Assembly (NCBI RefSeq): GCF_021162145.1
Contig: NZ_JAGGZH010000044.1
Span: 1 to 40,458, forward strand
Length of the DNA stretch: 40,458 nt
Direction: 5' to 3'
Source: Thermotoga sp.
GTDB taxonomy: Bacteria > Thermotogota > Thermotogae > Thermotogales > Thermotogaceae
A program made the translations under genes and the position numbers. Below are positions 34,506 through 40,458 of the stretch, piece by piece (positions within the stretch are counted from its first letter, which is position 1; each line of letters begins with the position of its first letter). The notes under the pieces were generated by a model that did no database searches, was not told the origin of the DNA, and was given only the letters and a program-made list of their open reading frames with translations.

Positions 34506-36463
34506 AGAAAAAACATCTCTGGCTGGTGCTTTCGCTTAGTGCCGCCTTTTTCTTTCTGTATTCCTATCTTCAAGAAACACCCTCGCGGGTGAATCTAGAA
34601 GCTCACTGGGAAGACACTCTCTTCAAAGCCCTGTTTCTCCTTGCCAGCATTCTTTTGAACGTTTTGTTTTCGACGTCGAACATGCACTTGGCTCTCGCCG
34701 GTGCCTTCATTCTTTTTCTGGGTGCATGGATGAACTTCCTCGATACTTTCTTCATGATCTCAGGCTTGTTCTATCTGGTGAGGTTTTTTCTCTACACGGC
34801 TGGTTCTGTGCTGATATTCGTCGAGACATTCAAAGTACTCTCAAAAACGAAAAGGCAGATTTTGATGCTCAGGGGACTCTTTTATGAGAACAACGATATG
34901 GTGATCTTCTACACACCGGACGGAAGAATAGTAGAGATGAATCCTGCGGTTGAGAAGTTTCTTCACTACGAAAGAGTAGAACTTTTAGGAAAGAGCGTTG
35001 AAGACATCGCTTCTTCAAACGATGTGAACTTCGTGGTTCAGATGATGAACCCACTTCAGGGAGATTCCAGAAAAATCGTCCCGGTGCCAGAAAGGGCATT
35101 TCTGAGTAAAGACGGGGAGATTGTCCTGTGTGAGAGCAAGCTGATCCCCCTGTATGAAGGAAACCGGCTGGCCTTGATACAGGAAATAGCAAGGCCCATC
35201 AACGAGAAGATAGAAACAGAAAATCTGTTGAGAAAGGAAAGAAGAAGGTTTCTAACCTATTTCAACAACCTGCCTGTTCTGAGCGTCATTTTGAAAAAAG
35301 ATGGGACGGTGGAGGACGTGAACAATGCAGGGTGTAACTTGCTTGGCGTCAATCGGGCCAATCTTTTGAACAAAAACTGGTTTGGGATGTTCCCCGAGAG
35401 TTTTCCGGAAAAAATCTTCGAGAAGGCATTTCGTGAGAAACTGATTCACGAAGGAATTATCAAAACCTCACAGGGTGAAAGGATCATAAGATGGGTGTTC
35501 ATACCCCTGGGAACTGACAGACTCCTGGTAGCAGGAATGGACGTCACAGAAGAAAGAAAAAACCTGGAGAGACTGAGGAGAGACAGGAAATTCTACGATC
35601 TTCTCCTGAACCTCTCCGGGAACTTTCTTTCTTTGGGATGGAACGACTTTGTGTTCAAAAAGTATGTATCATCGATGGTAGAGATCTTTGGAGCAGAGGA
35701 TTTAGCCCTGTACGAAAAAGAAAACAGCGAGTTCTTCATGAGGGTCTCTTTCAAGAATTCTTTTGATGAAAAGCTGACGAACGCATCGGGTGACATTGTG
35801 ACAGAAGGAAACATTCTGAAGATACCCCTTGAATACGAAGGAAGAGTGTTCTCACTGATTGTTGTCCAGTGTAAATCCCTGGATGAAAGTCTTCTTGAGA
35901 TGGCAAAGTTACTGAAAAACCAGCTGGAACTCATATACTGGAAACTGAAAAGTGAAGAAAGGATCCTCTGGCTTGCCGAACATGATTCTTTGACGGGAGT
36001 CTACAACAGAGAAGCATTCGAAAGCCGACTGGCCTATCTGATAAACCTATCGAGGAGATATGAAAAAAAATTGTCTTTCGTGTTCATAGACCTTGACAAT
36101 TTCAAGCGAATAAACGATACCAAAGGGCATCTAGTGGGGGATCACGTTTTGAAAGAGTTTGCTAAAATTCTCTCCTCGATCTTGAGAAAATCTGATATCG
36201 TCGGAAGACTCGGCGGGGACGAATTTGGAATCGCTCTTCCAGAGACGGGATTTGATGGAGCAGAGACCATGGTCAGGAGAATAAAAGATCGTTTCAGGGA
36301 GCCTGTTGTCATGGGAGAGGATCATTTCGCACTGGAATTCAGCTATGGGATCAGTGTCTTTCCCGACGATGGTGAGAGTATAGAGGAACTTATGAAAATC
36401 GCCGATGAGAGAATGTACGTGGATAAATTCAAGAAGAAGAGGGGGAAAGAAGATGACCGATAA
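34502..36463 (+). CDS. Membrane PAS-GGDEF diguanylate cyclase
   Basis: This 653-residue protein has four or so N-terminal membrane helices (about 7-110: HLWLVLSLSAAFFFLYSYL, LFKALFLLASILLNVLF and others), then two PAS domains (about 125-235 with DMVIFYTPDGRIVEMNPAVE; about 250-350 with NNLPVLSVILKKDGTVEDVN), a GAF-like part, and a GGDEF domain with DLDNFKRINDTKGH and active site RLGGDEF (571-575). RKSD five residues before it is a product-inhibition site. Synthesis of cyclic di-GMP is expected. It is coupled to the reductase gene and overlaps mgsA by 11 nt. Confidence 0.92.
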   Translation: MKKKHLWLVLSLSAAFFFLYSYLQETPSRVNLEAHWEDTLFKALFLLASILLNVLFSTSNMHLALAGAFILFLGAWMNFLDTFFMISGLFYLVRFFLYTAGSVLIFVETFKVLSKTKRQILMLRGLFYENNDMVIFYTPDGRIVEMNPAVEKFLHYERVELLGKSVEDIASSNDVNFVVQMMNPLQGDSRKIVPVPERAFLSKDGEIVLCESKLIPLYEGNRLALIQEIARPINEKIETENLLRKERRRFLTYFNNLPVLSVILKKDGTVEDVNNAGCNLLGVNRANLLNKNWFGMFPESFPEKIFEKAFREKLIHEGIIKTSQGERIIRWVFIPLGTDRLLVAGMDVTEERKNLERLRRDRKFYDLLLNLSGNFLSLGWNDFVFKKYVSSMVEIFGAEDLALYEKENSEFFMRVSFKNSFDEKLTNASGDIVTEGNILKIPLEYEGRVFSLIVVQCKSLDESLLEMAKLLKNQLELIYWKLKSEERILWLAEHDSLTGVYNREAFESRLAYLINLSRRYEKKLSFVFIDLDNFKRINDTKGHLVGDHVLKEFAKILSSILRKSDIVGRLGGDEFGIALPETGFDGAETMVRRIKDRFREPVVMGEDHFALEFSYGISVFPDDGESIEELMKIADERMYVDKFKKKRGKEDDR

Positions 36464-36947
36464 ACCAAAAAGGTACAAGATATTCATGGAAAGAAAAAAG
36501 AGGATTGCCCTCATAGCTCATGATAGAAGGAAGAAAGATCTTCTCGAGTGGGTGAGTTTCAATCTGGGAACACTCTCTCAGCATGAATTGTACGCCACCG
36601 GAACAACCGGTGCCCTCCTTCAGGAGAAACTCGGTCTCAAGGTGCACCGGCTGAAGAGTGGTCCACTCGGTGGTGATCAACAGATCGGCGCGATGATAGC
36701 AGAGGGAAAAATAGATGTGCTCATCTTCTTCTGGGATCCTCTGGAACCTCAGGCACACGATGTCGATGTGAAAGCACTCATCAGAATAGCGACAGTCTAC
36801 AACATACCTGTTGCCATCACAAGATCAACAGCGGACTTTCTGATCTCCTCCCCCCTCATGAACGAGATGTACGAGAAGATCCAGATAGATTACGAGGAGG
36901 AGCTGGAGAGAAGGATCAGAAAGGTAGTTGAAGGTGAGGAGGATTAA
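36453..36947 (+). CDS. mgsA: Methylglyoxal synthase
   Basis: This 164-residue enzyme turns dihydroxyacetone phosphate into methylglyoxal and phosphate. The sequence shows IALIAHDRRKKDLLEWV, GTTGALLQEK (phosphate loop), SGPLGGDQQIGAMIAEGKID (catalytic Asp), and FFWDPLEPQAHDVDVKAL with the conserved His. Length fits the family with a short basic N-terminal extension. ATG 36453 follows GAGGGGG and lies within the end of the GGDEF gene. The stop overlaps the convergent FmdB gene by three bases. Confidence 0.95.
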   Translation: MTDKPKRYKIFMERKKRIALIAHDRRKKDLLEWVSFNLGTLSQHELYATGTTGALLQEKLGLKVHRLKSGPLGGDQQIGAMIAEGKIDVLIFFWDPLEPQAHDVDVKALIRIATVYNIPVAITRSTADFLISSPLMNEMYEKIQIDYEEELERRIRKVVEGEED

Positions 36948-37144
36948 CCACACCCGGAGCAACCACTGCAATTTCCGCCACACGAGGAAGAACCACCTTG
37001 AACGGAAAAGGAGACTTTTCTATACACCCTCTCCTTTTCTTTTGAACTACATCGAGGACACCTCACCTCTTCCACTTTGCTGTAAGATGTAAACACCGTG
37101 TATTCTTCTCCACACTCCTTGCACCTGAAAGTGTAAGTGGGCAT
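36944..37144 (-). CDS. FmdB-family zinc-ribbon protein
   Basis: This 66-residue protein begins with the FmdB signature PTYTFRCKECGEEYTVF. It has two CxxC knuckles (C8/C11 and C29/C32) and a Gly/Ser/Cys-rich tail (GGNCSGCSGCG). Members are putative regulators of unclear role. It lies 4 nt downstream of the AI-2E-family gene, so it is the last gene of that operon, and it overlaps the mgsA stop. Confidence 0.9.
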   Translation of the reverse strand: MPTYTFRCKECGEEYTVFTSYSKVEEVRCPRCSSKEKERVYRKVSFSVQGGSSSCGGNCSGCSGCG

Positions 37145-37148
37145 CGCC

Positions 37149-38114
37149 TCAGCCTCCCATTACGTAGTGTTTCCAGTAGTTTCTCAGGAATATCAGGAAA
37201 GGAAGGGCTATGAGTACACCACCAAAGCTGAAAAGATCACCGAATATGAGTATGGTGATCAGGATTATGAACCAGTGAATATTCAGAGCGTTGCTCTGTA
37301 TCCTAGGTGCCAGCACCCACATCTCCAGCTGGTTTGCCACCACAAGGATGATCGTTCCTATCAAGATCCCGTTCAATCCGTGCACAGAAAAGGAAAGCAT
37401 CAAAAGAGGAATAGCTGAGATCACAACTCCCAGGTATGGAACAAAATCGGTTATGAACGCAAGCATTCCGAGGAAAAAGGCGCTTGGTATCCTGCACAAA
37501 AAGGCACCAACTCCCACAAAAACTCCCACGAAAATCGCAACGAGCACTTGACCACCCACGAATCGTTCAAACTCCCTGTAGACTTCTCTCATGAAACGCT
37601 TCCCATCCTCTGGATCTCTTGGGAAGAGATAATGTACATTGTCTCCGATGAGTCTCTTGAGTGATGAGACAATGAGCGAGGTGATGACAACAATAATGGC
37701 GGCCGTCACGAGAGATGGTACGTACCCGATGAGTCTGTTCACAAGTGAAAGTGCTCCCTCAGAGAACGAGGCACTGAGGTTGTTGAGAATGGAAGATATC
37801 CAGCTTGGTATCTTGAGCTCTTCGAGGCTCGATCTTATCGTGTTGATTTCAGAGAGAACCCTCTGAGCCTCTTTTATGACAACAGGAAAGAAGTTGACAG
37901 CAGAGTAAGTTATCATCAGAAAGATCACAACGTTCGAGATCAACCTTGGAAGGAAAGATGGCCTCTTCACTAGTAGGCCAAGGAATCTTGTCACGTAGTC
38001 GACGATGATCGATAGGTACAGCCCCATTACCAGGGCGGTTATAATGAAAGGAGAGAGCTTTGCAAGGATCAAGAACAACACCAGGTAGGCGAGAGCAGAA
38101 TGCTCGTTTTTCAT
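37149..38114 (-). CDS. AI-2E family transporter (PerM/TqsA-like)
   Basis: This 321-residue membrane protein has the AI-2E architecture: two or three N-terminal helices, a central soluble/amphipathic stretch (ALSLVNRLIGYVPSLVTAAI onwards), and a C-terminal half with FITDFVPYLGVVISAIPLLM, the family hallmark, plus ILVVANQLEMWVLAPRIQSN. Members export autoinducer-2 or act as Na+/H+ antiporters or general permeases. ATG 38114 follows AAAGGAGTG. Confidence 0.9.
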   Translation of the reverse strand: MKNEHSALAYLVLFLILAKLSPFIITALVMGLYLSIIVDYVTRFLGLLVKRPSFLPRLISNVVIFLMITYSAVNFFPVVIKEAQRVLSEINTIRSSLEELKIPSWISSILNNLSASFSEGALSLVNRLIGYVPSLVTAAIIVVITSLIVSSLKRLIGDNVHYLFPRDPEDGKRFMREVYREFERFVGGQVLVAIFVGVFVGVGAFLCRIPSAFFLGMLAFITDFVPYLGVVISAIPLLMLSFSVHGLNGILIGTIILVVANQLEMWVLAPRIQSNALNIHWFIILITILIFGDLFSFGGVLIALPFLIFLRNYWKHYVMGG

Positions 38115-38156
38115 TTTTTCACTCCTTTCGATACCATTCTATCAGAGGTGGGGTCT

Positions 38157-39167
38157 ATGGAAGCTATGAAGGGACTTCTCATACTGTTTGTTCTGATTAG
38201 TCACGCAGTGGTGAGTGTCTACAGGGATCTGACGTTCCTTCTTCCAGTTCTTCGGTTTGTGAGTCCGTGTGTTTTTGTTTTTGTGTACCTCTTTGGCTAT
38301 TCTCAGGGGCGAATGAGAAAATCACCTTTGAAGATCATCAGGAAGTCTTTCTTTTTCTTTTTGTTTTACCTTTTCTGGTCGTCCGTTTCTTTTTTTCTTT
38401 ACTCACTTCTGGACGGAAGATATTCCAAAGTGTGGGTAACAAAACAGGTGTTCAGTGTGGATGGCACTCTGCTTTCGAAGTATCTGATCACAATATTTTC
38501 CTTCACCGGATCATGGCAGTATTATTTTGTCTTTGTTTTCATCATGCTGATGGTGATCTCTGTTTTCATAAAGGATCCAAGAAAAATTTTTCCTTTCTCA
38601 CTGGTGGGAGCCATCCTTAGCTCTTCCTTTGTGAGTGTCTGGTTTTTGACAAAAGACGAGCTTTTACCACCTGTCGAGGGAGCGTTCATCACTTATTTCA
38701 ATCCAGTCCACTGGCTCTTTCCTTTCCTCCTGGGTCACAAGGATGTTCTTGAGAGAAGAGAGCGCTCTTTGAAAAAGCACTCCCTAGCTGTTTACCTGGC
38801 TCTTTTTGGTCTCGGCTCACTGGAGTACTGGAACGCGTATCGAAAATTCCGCAGTCTCATTGGCATCGATCAGTTCTCCCTCCCCGGTGTGCTGCTTGGT
38901 GTGTACAGCGTGGAGGTGTTTTCGTCTGTTTCAAAGAAACTGAGTTTCCCTCTCTTGAAGAGGATGGGAAGGTATTCTTTTCTTCTTTTCATGATACACA
39001 TGCCCTTTCAGTGGATGTTTTACGTATTTCTGGACACACTCATTGACCTTCCAGAATGGTGCTGGGTTTTGATCATGATAGCTTTTTCGGTAGCGTTCAT
39101 GGAGTGTCTTTTGAGATTTGCAAAACATCTTCCAAAACCGTTGAGGAAAGTGGTGATCGGTTTGTGA
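38157..39167 (+). CDS. Multi-pass membrane protein, acyltransferase-3-like
   Basis: This 336-residue protein has about ten hydrophobic segments, starting MKGLLILFVLISHAV and including SWQYYFVFVFIMLMVISVFI and PFQWMFYVFLDT. The N-terminal Leu/Ile-rich helix ending in a His and the placement of Arg/Lys clusters resemble acyltransferase 3 (OafA/YrhL-like) membrane enzymes, but I see no certain catalytic motif. ATG 38157 follows AGAGGTGGGG. An ATG at 38166 is also possible. It precedes tRNA-Asn and is divergent from the AI-2E-family gene. Confidence 0.65.
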   Translation: MEAMKGLLILFVLISHAVVSVYRDLTFLLPVLRFVSPCVFVFVYLFGYSQGRMRKSPLKIIRKSFFFFLFYLFWSSVSFFLYSLLDGRYSKVWVTKQVFSVDGTLLSKYLITIFSFTGSWQYYFVFVFIMLMVISVFIKDPRKIFPFSLVGAILSSSFVSVWFLTKDELLPPVEGAFITYFNPVHWLFPFLLGHKDVLERRERSLKKHSLAVYLALFGLGSLEYWNAYRKFRSLIGIDQFSLPGVLLGVYSVEVFSSVSKKLSFPLLKRMGRYSFLLFMIHMPFQWMFYVFLDTLIDLPEWCWVLIMIAFSVAFMECLLRFAKHLPKPLRKVVIGL

Positions 39168-39173
39168 TACCCC

Positions 39174-39202
39174 TTGAAATCTTCCCTATCATGTAGTACA
39201 AT
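39174..39202 (+). promoter_or_regulatory. Promoter of tRNA-Asn
   Basis: TTGAAA (39174-39179), a 17-nt spacer and TACAAT (39197-39202) make a good promoter. Transcription would start near 39209, seven bases before the mature tRNA. Confidence 0.75.
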
Positions 39203-39215
39203 TATCCATGGAGGT

Positions 39216-39291
39216 TCCGGCGTAGCTCAATCGGTAGAGCGCCTGGCTGTTAACCAGGTGGTTGCAGGTTCGAGTCCTGCCGCCGGAGCCA
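39216..39291 (+). tRNA. tRNA-Asn (anticodon GTT)
   Basis: A complete cloverleaf: acceptor TCCGGCG with CGCCGGA, D arm GCTC...GAGC, anticodon stem CCTGG/CCAGG with loop CTGTTAA (GTT at 39249-39251), T arm GCAGG-TTCGAGT-CCTGC, discriminator G and encoded CCA at 39289-39291. All stems pair perfectly. It stands alone, with its own promoter and a downstream terminator, and marks the edge of an AT-rich region. Confidence 0.97.
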
Positions 39292-39331
39292 GTGAGAGAA
39301 ATCACTTAGGGGTTACGGTACAATGTAAAAG

Positions 39332-39357
39332 GTGGAGCCAGAAGGCTCCGCTTTTTT
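39332..39357 (+). terminator. Terminator downstream of tRNA-Asn
   Basis: An 8-bp stem (GTGGAGCC 39332-39339 with GGCTCCGC 39344-39351, one wobble pair), an AGAA loop and T6 make a clear Rho-independent terminator about 40 bp after the tRNA. Confidence 0.85.
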
Positions 39358-39359
39358 GT

Positions 39360-40022
39360 TTTAACTTTTTGTGACTCGACAAAATACTTAATGCGAAAAC
39401 GAAATTTCAACAATCCATGAACCTGTTATATACTTCAAAAGCAAATTTTGATCGCCCTTCCTCACTCCTTTCCAGCTACTCCGATCTCTTCTAACATATT
39501 TATTGCATTGAATATTACTAAAATGCTATAATTGAATCGTAGTCACTTGTTTAATCAGTGAGAAGAAGAAATATTGTTGGAATTGCACTTTTTCTTGGTG
39601 GTGTTAACGAGATCCCCAAGACTACAGGTGAAAGCAAAATATTCAACCATTTCTTAATCTCACCTATTTTGAATGTAATTTCAGTTTTTTGATCTGCAAG
39701 TAATAATCACCCTGATTTGTTTTGGTTGACATTTGATATATTTGATATATAGGCATTTTTATTCGTTAAAACCTGTCATTTGCTTGTTGTTGCGATCAAA
39801 ATAAAAACTTTCAATACAGCAGTGAATCTTTGCAAACGGGCGTTATTCCTGTAATAGTTCATTGCGCAGATTGTTGTTATTGTTGCTTTCTTTACGTTAA
39901 AAGAGCGAGCGATTAATGATTAGCACTGTGGGACAATAATATGTAGGCTGTAAAATTTTGTATCCCGTAAGTAACCGTAGTGGAATGAAAATGATGTGAA
40001 TCTTCAAAAGGGGCGAGTTGAA
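39360..40022. other. AT-rich non-coding region between tRNA-Asn and cas6-like gene
   Basis: About 660 bp, clearly richer in A and T than the rest of the window, with no intact gene. It holds a decayed ORF (39558-39923), promoter-like pieces (TATAAT at 39527-39532, TTGACA at 39726-39731) and a tandem TTTGATATA repeat (about 39732-39750). No CRISPR repeats are present as perfect repeats. It is probably part of an acquired or scarred island. Confidence 0.6.
39558..39923 (+). pseudogene. Decayed membrane-protein-like ORF
   Basis: One reading frame from GTG 39558 gives VRRRNIVGIALFLGGVNEIP followed by more residues to TGA 39690. The same frame then carries stops at about 39750 and 39840, yet ends in a hydrophobic segment FIAQIVVIVAFFTLKERAIND and TAG 39921. 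Two protein-like hydrophobic ends in the same frame suggest one membrane-protein gene damaged by point mutations. No ribosome site is visible and no family is recognised. Confidence 0.35.
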
Positions 40023-40458
40023 ATGAGATTTCTTTGTGAGTTTGAAACTAAAGATCTGCCTGTATCATACCGTATGATTTTTGTCAGCATGATAAAAGAT
40101 GTTTTGAAGAGGGAAGATGGAAGTCTCTACGAAGAATTATTCACTTATGGAGATGGTAAAAAAAACAAAGCAACGAAGAGTTATACATTCGCTGTATTGC
40201 TGAGAAATCCAAAAATAGATGGTGAAAGGATACGGTTTGAAGGTAACGTAAGATGGTTTTTTAGCTCTCCTGATCCAAAAATTCTGATCAATGTATACAA
40301 TGGTTTGAAAAGGTTAAATACCTTCAGCTACAGAGAAGAAAAACTAGACTTGAAGAAAATCACCCTCCTTCCTCAAAAAGTTATAGGTGATGAAATAGTG
40401 GTTTTTAAGACATTATCCCCAATACACATAAAGGATAAATTCAGGAAAACCTTTAAGC
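40023..40458 (+). CDS. cas6: CRISPR-associated endoribonuclease Cas6-like protein (5' part)
   Basis: ATG 40023, after AAGGGGCGAG, opens a frame that stays open to the window end (145 codons). The N-terminus RFLCEFETKDLPVSYRMIFV, the region LYEELFTYGDGKKNK-ATKSYTFAVLL and the end VVFKTLSPIHIKDKFRKTF have the Cas6 pattern: a first ferredoxin-like fold starting from the N-terminal strand, and the f.T.SPi.i strand. Cas6 cuts CRISPR precursor RNA within repeats. The Gly-rich C-terminal loop lies outside the window, so this call rests on the N-terminal half. Composition is AT-rich compared with the main block. Confidence 0.7.
   Translation, partial: MRFLCEFETKDLPVSYRMIFVSMIKDVLKREDGSLYEELFTYGDGKKNKATKSYTFAVLLRNPKIDGERIRFEGNVRWFFSSPDPKILINVYNGLKRLNTFSYREEKLDLKKITLLPQKVIGDEIVVFKTLSPIHIKDKFRKTFK

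Noticed and set aside
39360-40022. CRISPR array before the cas6-like gene
   Set aside because: No unit of 25-37 bp recurs. Only a short TTTGATATA tandem is present.

Overview
The window looks like chromosomal DNA of a Thermotoga species close to T. maritima. This rests on gene content and order as I remember them (icd, an Opp-type ABC operon, mgtE, an MBL-fold gene, glgP, hcp, smc, mgsA, then tRNA-Asn), on strong GGAGGTG-type ribosome binding sites, on Lys/Glu/Arg-rich proteins, and on ATGA-type start/stop overlaps. No database search was run, so the genus is an inference.

Layout. 1-2412 (+): tail of a chemotaxis-receptor-like protein, a pseudo-receiver/HD-GYP protein and icd. 2434-7800 (-): a five-gene peptide/oligosaccharide ABC operon with a clear promoter. 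8093-9270 (+): a PspC/LiaF-like membrane pair, then the remnant of a glutamine amidotransferase gene (9271-9615). 9628-13494: an arginase-fold-like protein converging on mgtE and two alpha/beta hydrolases. 13693-19063 (+): MBL-fold hydrolase, a GGDEF protein, a collapsed 2-oxoacid:ferredoxin oxidoreductase locus, hemW and an unknown gene. 19198-21669 (+): glgP with a near-consensus promoter and a terminator. 21700-24749 (-): a Crp/Fnr regulator, a periplasmic-sensor HD-GYP protein with a damaged 5' end, and a broken SDR gene. 24840-26135 (+): hcp, with a palindromic operator placed for class II activation. 26211-26624 (-): ArsR regulator and a truncated ferredoxin. 26704-33294 (-): a six-gene run smc, Nudix, unknown, fliS, GNAT, HAD. 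33366-36947 (+): Fe-S aldo-keto reductase, PAS-GGDEF and methylglyoxal synthase, converging on FmdB and an AI-2E-family protein. 38157-39167 (+): a multi-pass membrane protein. 39216-39291: tRNA-Asn. 39292-40458: AT-rich DNA with a decayed ORF and the start of a cas6-like gene.

Three themes stand out. First, several genes are decayed (amidotransferase, KOR gamma-alpha and beta, SDR, ferredoxin), mostly redox functions, while neighbours in the same operons are intact. Second, cyclic-di-GMP genes are dense: two HD-GYP and two GGDEF proteins, all fused to sensors. Third, composition changes just after tRNA-Asn, where a CRISPR-associated gene begins, suggesting an accessory island that continues past the window.
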